Shown here: in pieces, positions 50,501 to 58,409 of the stretch
How the letters are laid out: every line of letters starts with the position of its first letter
Position numbering within the stretch: position 1 is the first letter of the stretch
Assembly: GCF_018070025.1 (NCBI RefSeq)
Contig: NZ_JAGPYQ010000002.1
Span: 1,612,001 to 1,676,000 of the forward strand
Source: Streptomyces liliiviolaceus
GTDB taxonomy: Bacteria > Actinomycetota > Actinomycetes > Streptomycetales > Streptomycetaceae
Direction of reading: 5' to 3'
DNA length: 64,000 nt
Position numbers and translations under genes: made by a program
Notes under the pieces: model-generated
Database searches by the model: none
The model's input: the letters and a program-made list of their open reading frames with translations, nothing else
Told to the model about the DNA's origin: nothing

Positions 50501-52024
50501 GACCGGCTCGCCGCCTTCGCCACGCAGACACCGGGTGCCGAGCCCTCGGTGCACGCCCACTATCTCTACGACGCCACCGGGCAGCGGGTGAAGAAACTGG
50601 TCCGTCGGCAGGGCGGCGCCATCGAGGTGACCCACTACCTGGACGACGCCTTCGAGCACCGTCGTTGGACCGGAACGCGGTCCGGCACGAACAACCACGT
50701 CCATGTCATGGACGAGCGCCAGCGGGTGGCCCTCGTCCGGATCGGCGCGCCCCATCCCGACGACCGCGGCCCGGCCGTCGCCCTGCACCTCGCCGACCAT
50801 CTCGGCAGCAGCACCACCGTCGTGGACGGCACGGGCACACTCGTCAACCGCGAGGAGTACACGCCGTACGGCGAGACCGGTTTCGGCAGCTACGCCCGCA
50901 AGCGGTACCGCTTCACCGGCCGGGAGCGCGACGAGGAGAGCGGGCTCGGCCACCATCAGGCCCGCTTCTACGCACCGTGGCTGGCCCGATGGACGTCCTG
51001 CGATCCGCTCACCTCACCGATCGGCGCGTCGAGCTACGGGTACGTGTCGAACAACCCGATGGGGCTGGTCGACCCCGACGGCGCCGACGACAGGAAACCG
51101 CCCGGTCAAAGCGGGGCGCCGGCCACGTCGGCGAAAGCGGCGGACGGCCCCGCGGGTTCGATGCGGGAGGAGGACATCCCCTATCAGAAGGGGGTCGGCG
51201 GATTCTTCGCCTCGATCACTGTCGGAGGGCGGGGGCCGGCGGGCAACCGGCGCTACGACAGCCTCGGTCCGGATCAGACCTTCGCGCGCGAGCTGATGGA
51301 CAAGCAGTGGGGTTGCACGCTCTGCCACGTCACCACTCAGGTGTGGAACACCTGGGGGGCGAGCGGCGTCGATCCGGGGAACGGTCTCCCTCTCGACTGG
51401 ACGATCAACACCGGCGGTTTCGAACGCTTCGCCCGCATGAGCATGTACTCACGAGCCGTCGTGGAGTCCGCGCTGGGTGCCAAGACCATGGTGGACGGTT
51501 TCTCCGGGATGCGGTCGCCACGGCCGACCACCACCTCCACCGCGGCACCCACGACCGCGGCGCCCGCCGCCGCCCAGCCGCCCGTGGCGACCATCACCTA
51601 CACGTCCGCCATGGCGAGCGCCCCGAGCGACGCCCAGTTCGGGCGGTTCAACATCGAATGGGCGCAGACCGACGGGCCGCTGATCCGTGGTCAGCGGCTT
51701 CCGGCCGACGGCGCGCTGCGCAGGACCGCCAGGAACCACATGGACAGGAGCGGCTTCGACAGGACCGGGCTGCAGGCCATGCACCCGCTCGACTCCGTGG
51801 CCAACAAGTACCTGACTCCGGGCGGACCGGTGGGAACCACCTACTACTTCGGCGACGCGAGGGTCAACGCCTCCTTCGGCTCGCAGCTGGGCAACGAGCT
51901 GAACCGGCTCGGTGTGCGGCCCGGCGACAGCTTCACCGTCAGGTTCGTCGGTTTCCCCAGCTACGCCACCGTCCCGCCGACAGCACCGCCGTCCAGCCCG
52001 CCCAATCTCAGGGGACATCGCTAG
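44570..52024 (+). CDS. Tc toxin TcB-TcC fusion (SpvB, beta-propeller, RHS cage, C-terminal toxin region)
   Basis: A 2484-aa fusion of the two cage components of a Tc toxin. Residues about 15-330 match SpvB (ISLPQGGGAVGGLGEKFAPD; GLGWQLGLPGISRKT). About 370-690 form a VCBS/FG-GAP propeller (FLDADGDGRPDLFAP; LVDLDGDGLTDMVRSG; LADMTGDGLQDLVLL; LGDVDGDGAADLLYV), the gate that binds TcA. TcdB middle domains, then RHS repeats, follow to the conserved RHS end (FTGRERDEESGLGHHQARFY; SYGYVSNNPMGLVDPDG). D2145 and D2168/D2170 fit the aspartyl self-cleavage site. The last 314 residues are the variable toxin part: CTLCH at 2249-2253, a Pro/Thr linker, then LQAMHPLDSVANKYL; I do not recognise the fold. 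ATG 44570 has GGGGGAGG upstream. No signal peptide. Confidence 0.9.
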   Translation: MTSADTADSTAAGSAISLPQGGGAVGGLGEKFAPDLFTGTGNMSVPLSIPAGRQGATPSLALGYSTGNGNGPFGLGWQLGLPGISRKTSHGVPRYVDAAGPGDGPADVFLLSGAEDLVPVLGTYPGRVRYRPRTEGLFARIEHVKDATGDYWEVRSKDGSLSRYGTRRPADATDTWRDPAVTADPRDAGRVFGWQLTETVDPLGNLIRYVHLADAGTEQGRSWSRPLLAGISYADYGDRADPRFLVSVDFVYASRPDPFSDHRAGFEVRTSVRCDTIRVTTHAADGVARVAREYRLAYRQAEFNGVSLLASVTEVGIDASGVPASAPAPDPTSDPASASAPDPDPTAASAVVPEELMPPLIFGYSGFDPGGRRFSPVTGPGFPAAALNSPTLALVDLHGAGLPDVVELGAAARVWRNAGGGRFDGPRSMTEAPPLALGQPGVRFLDADGDGRPDLFAPATGAPGPDGGPAAGYFPTAFAGGWSRRGFTRYRRSPGVSTADPRVSLVDLDGDGLTDMVRSGTRLQAWFNDRDPREAWRRSAVATGGPPVDLADPRVRLADMTGDGLQDLVLLRNGNVAYWPNLGHNRWGSRIQMRDAPRLPDGYDPRRVLLGDVDGDGAADLLYVDSGRVLLWGNRSGNGWTGTPVVVRGTPRVSGTDVLELSDLFGTGMAGLLLSRSAGLSGGPQARFLDFTGGVKPHLLTSMDNSLGAVTRVTYAPSAQEYLRDFADPATRWRTPLPFPVHVVTRTEVADRISGGTLATEYRYRHGYWDGVEREFRGFAMVEHLDTETFDGATAAGVPEGHHAPPVLTRSWFHCGPVAADEAGDWTELDLSHEYWQGDTPMLSRPPEQLAFLAGLPRAARRSALRALRGQVLRTEVFALDGGPLSDRPYTVTETLSGVREESGVAGSVAGAGVGGSGVAGSVARSGVGQSGVRDDETDDSSDRQRIFFPFSLGTRTTRWERGPEPMTQFAYPTGYDAYGFATGEISIAVPRHRDPLTVAASTPVPEPYLATCATTEYARRDDTDHYLVDRVARTTRHEVVNDGRLPVPALRDAVLAGPARGTGISLRVIGHTRTHFDGEAFVGLALGVLGEYGLPTRTESLAFTDAFLDDLYQAGDPLAAGPRPAFLSPGPVTTWPSEYPAEFRGALPDLAGYRRYDDGDVPGSPGGFYVVSGRHRYDVHEPGRVPRGMPVATLDPLGAQSTIDHDAHDLLAIRTVDAAGLAVSAVIDHRVLRPREVTDVNGNSTSVEFSPSGLVTAQYVRGKNGEGDRDAPGVRTVYDLHAFTGRGRPASVRSFRRTHHDTEPDVAADRRDEVIVSVVYSDGFGRVLQTRSQAEDTLFGDPAHGGSTVPPDDLAPVGDATGRTREPGSPDNVVVSGWQVYDNKGRAVRKYEPFFSTGYDYAPPSDAQLGQRASIFYDPCGRVERTVHPDGSEQRIVFGVPADLADPDRHLPTPWETYTYDANDNAGRTHPAQAQSYEGHWNTPAGVEIDALGRKVTAVARNGRGAADRLTTRSAYDIRGNLVAVTDALGRVAFRYSFDLAERRWRTDSLDAGRRDTVPDALGNVVESRDSKGAVTLGAFDLLRRPTRVWARDDAVGAVTLRQRVDYGDAGTPAQRPAERDGARGRNLLGRAILHRDEAGQVATGSVDFKGNVVQSTRTVIADAPLLATYERAAATDWQVQPFRVDWTPGAGQTQAQRDAQLLEPTSYVTSTQYDALNRVKRSFLPADVEGDRHVLYHTYDRAGALEQVQLDGTVHVRRIAYDAKGRRSLIAYGNGVMTRYAYDPYTLRLARLRSERCAVVDATTYRPTGPALQDIGYDYDLAGNLTTLRDRTPGSGVPGNPEAPTGASPRLRALLGSGDALDRRFTYDPVYRLLTATGREHQAPPAGDPWTDLPRGTDATRAQACAETYRYDPVGGIVRLAHTGTGGFTREFTATADSNKLRRMTVGSLPYDYTYDLNGNLTAETTSRRFAWNHADRLAAFATQTPGAEPSVHAHYLYDATGQRVKKLVRRQGGAIEVTHYLDDAFEHRRWTGTRSGTNNHVHVMDERQRVALVRIGAPHPDDRGPAVALHLADHLGSSTTVVDGTGTLVNREEYTPYGETGFGSYARKRYRFTGRERDEESGLGHHQARFYAPWLARWTSCDPLTSPIGASSYGYVSNNPMGLVDPDGADDRKPPGQSGAPATSAKAADGPAGSMREEDIPYQKGVGGFFASITVGGRGPAGNRRYDSLGPDQTFARELMDKQWGCTLCHVTTQVWNTWGASGVDPGNGLPLDWTINTGGFERFARMSMYSRAVVESALGAKTMVDGFSGMRSPRPTTTSTAAPTTAAPAAAQPPVATITYTSAMASAPSDAQFGRFNIEWAQTDGPLIRGQRLPADGALRRTARNHMDRSGFDRTGLQAMHPLDSVANKYLTPGGPVGTTYYFGDARVNASFGSQLGNELNRLGVRPGDSFTVRFVGFPSYATVPPTAPPSSPPNLRGHR

Positions 52025-52107
52025 AGCGCTGACAGACCTCCGCCGATCGCCGCCCGGCGCACGATCCGGCGCGTGGACAACGTGAACAAGAAGATGGGGA
52101 GACAGAC

Positions 52108-55100
52108 GTGAGCGTCACCGTACAGATCACAGGGCCGACCGCGAACGCGGTCGTGCGGCGCACGGTCGTGGTGACCGCGCAGGTGAACGGGCTCGTCCCG
52201 CAGGGTGGTGACCACGACCCGTACGACATCCTCAACTCGGTCATGGTGACCGTCGCGGGGCAGCCCGCGGTGCAGGCGACCGCATCGGGCGGGGGCTGGA
52301 GCGCTCAGGTGCCGTTGCCGGCGTCCGTCGCTCCGGGCACGCAGATCTCGGTCAAGGTGACCGCCAACTACCGTGCGATCGGCTGGTACGTCCCGTACCC
52401 CGAGCAGTGGCCCGACGTGTGGTCCGCCACGTCCACCCCGGTCAGCGTCTCCCAGACCGTCCAGGTGCAGGCGGCCTTCCCACCGGCGTTCACCTGGTCG
52501 GCCCCCGCCGCCGGGAGCACGGTCGACCTGTTCGAGGGAAGCGGGCAGATCACCGCCCGGTTCGACGTGACTCGCGCCCAGATCGCGCCGCTCACCATCA
52601 CCATCACGCGGGACAACACGACTTTGCCCGTGACATCGGGCGGTGTCGCCTCCTACCAAATACCGGTCAGTCTGCTGCCCATGCCGCTCGGGGCGCGGAC
52701 CGTGACCATCACCTGCACCGATCCCGACGGCCTCACCGCGACGCAGACCCGTACGTTCACCGGCCGTGACGCCTCGCCGCCGAATCTCCAGGTCTCCCCC
52801 GTCACCGTGTTCGGTGACAGCAGGGGCGCCGCCACCGCGCCGCTGCAGGGCACGGCTCCCGACGCGCAGAGCGGTATGACGGGCGGCAACGCCAAGGTGG
52901 AGTGGGCGCTGTCCCCCACCGGTACCAGAACCCTGGCGAAGCCGGGCGCGGGCGGCGACTTCAGGAACTGGACCGCGGACGTACCGCTGACCGGTTTCGG
53001 CGCGCACACCGTCCACCTGTGGGCGACCGACAACGCGGGCAACGTCACCGCCAAGGACGTACAGGCCACGGTGATCAGCTCGTACGTTCCCGAGACCCTG
53101 GAGCAGCGGCTGGACGAGCGCGAGTATCTCGCCGCGCTGCTGTCCTTCGCGCACGAGCAGGTCAACGTGCCAGGGCCGCCCGCCGCACCGCTGGACACCG
53201 CCACCCTGGTGGCGGCGCTCGGGCAGCCGCTCGACCGGCTCAGCCAGCCGCTGTCGGCCGAGGCGGACCTGGGCGGCCACGAGGTCAACCAGTTACGGAT
53301 ACCCGTCGAGCTCCTGCGGGCCCGTATCGCGGCCACGAACACGCCGACCACGCCCGGTGCCGCCCTGGAACAGGAGTACCGCGGTACGGCCTACGCGTCC
53401 CTGCTCGCCGCCGCCGGGACCTCGTACGCGGAACTGCGGCTGGCCAGGGGCGCCGACGCCCCGACCCGCCGGGCGCTCGCCGACCGGCTCGGCATCCGGC
53501 TCGGGGCGACGGCACCCGACGAACTCGACCGACTGCTCGTCGACGGCCCCGCCCTGACCGAGGCCGGCCTGGAGACGCTGTTCGGCCTGCCCTCGACCAC
53601 CGCGTCCGATCCGCTGCGTGTCCCCGGTGTGCCGCTGCTGCTCGGCTGGCGGCTGTCCGCCCAGTCGCTCGCCTGGGCCGGACAGGACCAGCACCCCGAT
53701 GCGCCGAGGGCCTTCGAAGTGCTCGCCGATCCCGATGTGATCGACGCGGGCGATGTCGTCGACGGGCCGGCGGGCGACCCCATCCGCAAGCTGCTGAGCG
53801 ACCGGGCGCAGGCCCTGTCCGCGTACCGTGCGACGCTGTCCGCGCTCAGGACGGGCAGGACGCCGGCGGCCGCGTTCACCGCGATGCTCACGCTGGCGCA
53901 GCCCGGCCTCGACCTCGCCGCCCTGGCCGCTCAGGACGCGCAGGGTGCCGACGTCGGCGGCGCCCTCGCCGCCCGGGGTCTGACCCGGGACGGCTTCCTG
54001 TATCTCAGGCAGTTGAGCGCGCTGGCCGCCGCCGGAACGGTCACCACGGCCGAGTGGGACGACGGCCTGGCCGTCCTCACCGGCGCGTACAAGCGCCAGC
54101 AGCTGTACCCGGCCTGGCGGGCGGCGGAGTCGGGCTTCGTGCTCTCGCCGGACTTCTTCGTCACCGGCGGGACCGGGCCCGCGCCCGGCCCGTACCGTGC
54201 CGAGGGCGGGGCCCGTGCCGCCTGGCAGTCCGTGCTGCGCGCCAGGGTCGCCCAGCGGGAGGCGCTCCGCGAGGCCGACGCGCAGGCCGTGGCCGCCGCC
54301 GAGCAGACCGCGCTGCCGATCCTGCGCGACGCGCTGCTCGCCGACCTGGCGGCCACGACCACGGCGGCGGGCGAGGTGGGCGAGTCGATGTCGGCGCGGT
54401 TCCTCGTCGACATGCTCGCCGGCGGGACCCTGCGCACGACCCGTATCGGGCAGGCGGTCGAGAGCGTGCAGTCACTGCTGTCGGCGAAGCGGTCGGGCGA
54501 GCTGGCCCCGGACCATCCCGCGGCCGGCTGGACGTTCAAGAACGGACCCGAGACGTTCGCCGCCGCCTGGGCCTGGCTGGGTGAACAGGGCACCTGGCAG
54601 GCGGCCACCACGGCCTTCCTGTTCCCCGAGCGGCACCTCGACCCCGCCCTGCTCGTCCCGAGCACCAGGACGATGACACCAGGCACGCCGACACTGCCGC
54701 TGGACATCCTGTTCGCGCAGGTCAGCGGGCCGGGAGCCACGTTCACCGCCGGCACGGCCGTCAAGCTGGCGGCCGAGTACCTCGCGGCGAAGAGGATCAC
54801 CCTCCCCGCCCCGTACACGTATCTCGATGCGCAGCGCAGGGCCGCCCACCAGACGGCTCTCGCGAACGTGTCGAGCGGGATCGAGGCCGTGCAGACCACC
54901 GGGCACGCCGACAACCGGGAGGTCTTCTGGGCCGTGCCGATGCTCCTCGCGCAGCGCCTTCAGGCGGCCGGGGACTACCGGGCGGCGCTCGACTGGTACT
55001 GGATCGTCCTCCCGTACGACCTCACCTCGCCGACCTCGATCTACAGCCGCATCAACAGCGAGACGCTGTCCAGCCCCGATCTGACCTTTCCGGCCAACTG

Positions 55101-57423
55101 GACGGCGAATCTGGACCCGTTCGCGCTGGCGGACTCGGCGTCCGCGAAACGTCCCAAGCCCCACACCCGGTACACCCTGCTGTCGATCATCAGATGTCAT
55201 CTCGACTACGCCGACGCGGAGTTCACCCGGGAGACCGACGAATCGGTCGCGCACGCCCGCACCCTCTACGTCGCCGCCCGCCGGCTGCTCGGCTCCGCGG
55301 CCCTGGTGCCGCAGACACCGACGAACCTCGGTGAGCCGGCACTGCCGATCCCGGAGGTCCGCACTCTGCGCACCAGGGTGGACATGCAGCTGGCCAAGCT
55401 CCGCCAGGGCCGCAACATCGCGGGCATGCCGCGCACCCAGGGCCTCGCGGCGGCGACGGTGAGCCGGCCGACGCCGTACCGCTTCAAGGTACTGCTGGAG
55501 CGGGCCGGGCAACTCGCCGCCCAGGCGGCCCAGATGGAGGCCGGCTACCTCTCCGCACTGGAGAAGTACGACGACCGCAATCTGCGGATCTACGACGCCC
55601 TCAAGGCGGTCGATCTGAGCGCGGCGCAGGCCAGGGTGGCGCTGAGCCGGGTCGACGAGGCCAACGACGCCGTCACCGCGGCCACGGCGCAGCTGACGAA
55701 GGCCGAGACCATGTCCGCGTCCTTCGCCGCCGCCCTCGACGCGCCCATGAACAAGTACGAGCAGGACCTGCTCGACAACTACAGCGACATGCGTGACATC
55801 AGGGACGCGATCACCGTGGCGGACACGGCTCTCGCCATCGCGCAGGCGGCGTCGTCCGGGGCCAGCCTGATGGACGCGATCTTCAGCGGTGGCGCCCGGC
55901 AGGCCCTCGCCATCTCGATGAGTGCCACCGCGGCCGTCAAGGGCGGCTTCCAGCTCCAGCAGAACAATCTGGAGGCGCAACTGCAGGCCGACCAGCTGCG
56001 GGCCGGCATCGAGCAGCGCAAGGACGAGTGGCGGCGCCAGCAGGTGGCCGCCCAGCAGGACATGCAGATCGCCGCCGCGCAGATCGCCGTGGCGGACGAC
56101 CAGGTCACGATCGCCGAGCGGGAACGGGACGTCGCGACGCTCCAGCACGACCAGGCGACGGCCACCCTGACCTTCCTCAACGGCCAGTTCACCAACGCCG
56201 ACCTGTACCTCTGGATGAGCGACACCCTCGGCGGGGTGTACCGGTACTTCCTGCAGCAGGCCACCGCGACGGCCCGGCAGGCGCAGGCCCAACTCGCCTT
56301 CGAGCGGGCGGAACCCGCCCGGGTACTCATCCGCCAGGACTACGGCCAGTCGCCGGCCGAGATGACCTCGAACGCCGGTCCCGACCGGCGGGGCCTCACC
56401 GGCGCGGAACAGCTCGCCCAGGATCTGGCCCGGCTCGACGAGTACGCCTTCAGCTCCGCGCGCCGGCGCCTGAACCTCTCGCAGACGTTCTCGCTGGCCC
56501 GTCTGATGCCGGTGGAGTTCCTGGAGTTCCGCCGTACGGGCACGCTCGCCTTCACCACCCCCACGGCCCTGTTCGACGCCGACTTCCCCGGCCACTACCT
56601 CCGGCTGGTCCGTCAGGTGCGCACCAGCCTCGTGGCGCTGGTTCCGCCGGACCGGGGAATCCGCGCCGCCCTCTACTCGAACGGCATCTCGCGGGTCACC
56701 ACCGGTCGGGACGGCACGTTCCAGGAGGTCGTGGTGCGCAGCGATCCGGGGGTCGTCGCCCTGACGTCGCCGGTGAACGCCAGCGGGGTGTTCGAGTTCG
56801 ACGCCCAGTCGGACATGCTGCTGCCGTTCGAGGGCAGCGGTGTGGACACCAGCTGGGAGTTCCGGCTGCCGCCCGCCGCCAACCCGATCGACTACTCCAC
56901 CATCGTCGACCTGCTGGTCACGGTGGACTACACCGCCGCGTACGACGACACCTACCGCGAGCAGGTGGTCGCCCGGCTCAACGCCGACCGGGACCGTGGC
57001 GCCGACTGTGTGTTCAGCCTGGCGAGGGACTTCCCCGACCAGTGGTACGACCTCAACAACCCGGCCGACCCCGCCGCGAGGTCGATCACGCTCCCGCTGC
57101 GCGACGTCGACTTCCCGGCGGGGATCGAAGGGCTCACGACCGCGGCGGTCACCGTTCGGCTGTCGAGCGGCACGCCGGTTCCCGACACCGCGGTCTCCCT
57201 GACCCGCGGTGCGAGCGGCGGCACGGCGACGGCGACCAACGGCGTCGCCGGCACCCGGCGGGGCAACGCCACCGCCTGGAACGGGTTCCTGGGGACCGGT
57301 CCGGCGGGCGACTGGCGGCTCGGCTTCGACGCGGGCGCCCGCGCCCTGTTCGACTCCGGCACGCTCGACGACGTCCTGCTCGTGGTGAGCTGGAAGGGGG
57401 AGGCACCGGCCTGGACGCGCTGA
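52108..57423 (+). CDS. Compact TcA-like toxin subunit with N-terminal Ig-like domains
   Basis: A 1771-aa protein, shorter than classical TcA (about 2,400-2,500 aa), which forms the pentameric translocation channel and binds cells. Residues 1-330 are three Ig-like beta-sandwiches (VTVQITGPTANAVVRRTVVV; FTWSAPAAGSTVDLFEG; HTVHLWATDNAGNVTAKDV), probably receptor-binding. A helical shell follows. About 1130-1440 is a long coiled-coil channel region with FLNGQFTNADLYLWMSDTLGGVY (Q1360), matching the TcA FTNxxLYxWM motif. The C-terminal TcB-binding domain shows FDADFPGHYLRLVRQV and LLPFEGSGVDTSWEFRLP. GTG 52108 has GGGGAGA upstream, 83 bases after the TcB-TcC stop. Codon 396 is TTA, so production probably needs bldA. 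Confidence 0.88.
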   Translation: MSVTVQITGPTANAVVRRTVVVTAQVNGLVPQGGDHDPYDILNSVMVTVAGQPAVQATASGGGWSAQVPLPASVAPGTQISVKVTANYRAIGWYVPYPEQWPDVWSATSTPVSVSQTVQVQAAFPPAFTWSAPAAGSTVDLFEGSGQITARFDVTRAQIAPLTITITRDNTTLPVTSGGVASYQIPVSLLPMPLGARTVTITCTDPDGLTATQTRTFTGRDASPPNLQVSPVTVFGDSRGAATAPLQGTAPDAQSGMTGGNAKVEWALSPTGTRTLAKPGAGGDFRNWTADVPLTGFGAHTVHLWATDNAGNVTAKDVQATVISSYVPETLEQRLDEREYLAALLSFAHEQVNVPGPPAAPLDTATLVAALGQPLDRLSQPLSAEADLGGHEVNQLRIPVELLRARIAATNTPTTPGAALEQEYRGTAYASLLAAAGTSYAELRLARGADAPTRRALADRLGIRLGATAPDELDRLLVDGPALTEAGLETLFGLPSTTASDPLRVPGVPLLLGWRLSAQSLAWAGQDQHPDAPRAFEVLADPDVIDAGDVVDGPAGDPIRKLLSDRAQALSAYRATLSALRTGRTPAAAFTAMLTLAQPGLDLAALAAQDAQGADVGGALAARGLTRDGFLYLRQLSALAAAGTVTTAEWDDGLAVLTGAYKRQQLYPAWRAAESGFVLSPDFFVTGGTGPAPGPYRAEGGARAAWQSVLRARVAQREALREADAQAVAAAEQTALPILRDALLADLAATTTAAGEVGESMSARFLVDMLAGGTLRTTRIGQAVESVQSLLSAKRSGELAPDHPAAGWTFKNGPETFAAAWAWLGEQGTWQAATTAFLFPERHLDPALLVPSTRTMTPGTPTLPLDILFAQVSGPGATFTAGTAVKLAAEYLAAKRITLPAPYTYLDAQRRAAHQTALANVSSGIEAVQTTGHADNREVFWAVPMLLAQRLQAAGDYRAALDWYWIVLPYDLTSPTSIYSRINSETLSSPDLTFPANWTANLDPFALADSASAKRPKPHTRYTLLSIIRCHLDYADAEFTRETDESVAHARTLYVAARRLLGSAALVPQTPTNLGEPALPIPEVRTLRTRVDMQLAKLRQGRNIAGMPRTQGLAAATVSRPTPYRFKVLLERAGQLAAQAAQMEAGYLSALEKYDDRNLRIYDALKAVDLSAAQARVALSRVDEANDAVTAATAQLTKAETMSASFAAALDAPMNKYEQDLLDNYSDMRDIRDAITVADTALAIAQAASSGASLMDAIFSGGARQALAISMSATAAVKGGFQLQQNNLEAQLQADQLRAGIEQRKDEWRRQQVAAQQDMQIAAAQIAVADDQVTIAERERDVATLQHDQATATLTFLNGQFTNADLYLWMSDTLGGVYRYFLQQATATARQAQAQLAFERAEPARVLIRQDYGQSPAEMTSNAGPDRRGLTGAEQLAQDLARLDEYAFSSARRRLNLSQTFSLARLMPVEFLEFRRTGTLAFTTPTALFDADFPGHYLRLVRQVRTSLVALVPPDRGIRAALYSNGISRVTTGRDGTFQEVVVRSDPGVVALTSPVNASGVFEFDAQSDMLLPFEGSGVDTSWEFRLPPAANPIDYSTIVDLLVTVDYTAAYDDTYREQVVARLNADRDRGADCVFSLARDFPDQWYDLNNPADPAARSITLPLRDVDFPAGIEGLTTAAVTVRLSSGTPVPDTAVSLTRGASGGTATATNGVAGTRRGNATAWNGFLGTGPAGDWRLGFDAGARALFDSGTLDDVLLVVSWKGEAPAWTR

Positions 57424-57443
57424 CCGTGGCAGCCCGCCTGACG

Positions 57444-58325
57444 TCAGGGCTGGATGTTCTCCAGGTCCTGGAGGAGGCCGGGCTGCTTCGGCTCCCAGCC
57501 GAGTTCCTGCCGGGTGAGGGCGCCGGAGGAGGGCTGGTCGGTCGCGAAGATCGGGCCGAGCGGACCGTACGTCTCCTGCGGTACCGATTCCACCGGCAGG
57601 CCCAGCCGCCGGCCGATGACCTCGGCGATGTCGCGCACCCGGTCGCCTTCGTCGGCCACGGCGTGCCAGGCGGAACCGGCCGGCCCCCGCTCCAGAGCCA
57701 GCCTGAAGAGGGCGGCGGCGTCGAGGGCGTGCACCGCCGGCCAGCGCTGCGTGCCGTCGCCCGGGTAGCCGGAGACTCCGGTCCGGCGCGCGGTCTCGGT
57801 CAGCAGTCCGGCGAACCCGCCCGCGCCCCGATGGTGCACCGTGCGCGGCAGGCGTACGGCCGTGCTGCGGACCCCTCGTGCGGCCAGGCCGAGGATGGCG
57901 TCGACCGTGCGACCGCGGCCACCCACCGGGCCGTCCGTCGGCAGTGGGTCGGCCTCCGTGGAGGCACGGCCGGGCACCCAGGGCGTACCGGAGACGGTGA
58001 CGAGGGGGCGGTCGCTTCCGACGAGTTCCTCGCCGAGGGTGGTCAGGGCGGCGGTCTCCTCGGCGACCGACGCGGCGAGGGCTTCGGGGCTGCTGAAGTC
58101 GTTGCGGAACGCCAGGTGGACCACTCCGTCGGTCCGGGCGACGGCGGTCCGCAGGACGTCCAGGTCGGCGAGACCTCCCCGAAGCGGCTCGGCGCCGGCT
58201 GCCTCGGCGGCCCGCGCCGACGCGTCGGAGCGGACGAGCGCAAGGACGGAGTGGCCGTTGCCCAGCAGTTCGGCGACGACCGCGGTACCGATCAGGCCGG
58301 TGCCGCCGGTGACGAAAACGCGCAT
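57444..58325 (-). CDS. NAD-dependent epimerase/dehydratase-like SDR
   Basis: A 293-aa extended SDR. It opens with MRVFVTGGTGLIGTAVVAELLG, the Rossmann loop, and has VVHLAFRNDF and LVTVSGTPWVPGR. The usual YxxxK pair is not evident (the region reads STAVRLPRTVHHRG), so it belongs to the atypical branch and its activity is uncertain. GGAGAG precedes ATG 58325. It is divergent from a TetR gene, and two operator boxes in the 84-base gap suggest direct repression. It starts only 20 bases from the TcA stop, in the opposite direction, with no clear terminator between. Confidence 0.88.
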   Translation of the reverse strand: MRVFVTGGTGLIGTAVVAELLGNGHSVLALVRSDASARAAEAAGAEPLRGGLADLDVLRTAVARTDGVVHLAFRNDFSSPEALAASVAEETAALTTLGEELVGSDRPLVTVSGTPWVPGRASTEADPLPTDGPVGGRGRTVDAILGLAARGVRSTAVRLPRTVHHRGAGGFAGLLTETARRTGVSGYPGDGTQRWPAVHALDAAALFRLALERGPAGSAWHAVADEGDRVRDIAEVIGRRLGLPVESVPQETYGPLGPIFATDQPSSGALTRQELGWEPKQPGLLQDLENIQP

Positions 58326-58340
58326 GGAACTCTCCCGCAA

Positions 58341-58396
58341 GTGATGGGACTCTTGTCCCGTCACTGTACAGGGTGATGGGACAAGAGTCCCGTCAC
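58341..58396. promoter_or_regulatory. Twin TetR operator boxes
   Basis: Two 24-bp boxes, 58341-58364 and 58373-58396, each have outer arms GTGATGGGAC and GTCCCGTCAC. The four central bases are TCTT in the first and AAGA in the second, that is, reverse complements. Starts are 32 bases apart, about three helical turns. They fill the gap between the SDR and TetR genes. Confidence 0.8.
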
Positions 58397-58409
58397 GTAT
58401 GATCGGCAT

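Noticed and set aside
51314..51328. CxxCH (CTLCH) as a cytochrome c heme site in the toxin region
   Set aside because: No signal peptide or c-type context; a lone CxxCH in a cytoplasmic RHS protein is more likely a zinc or structural pair, or chance.
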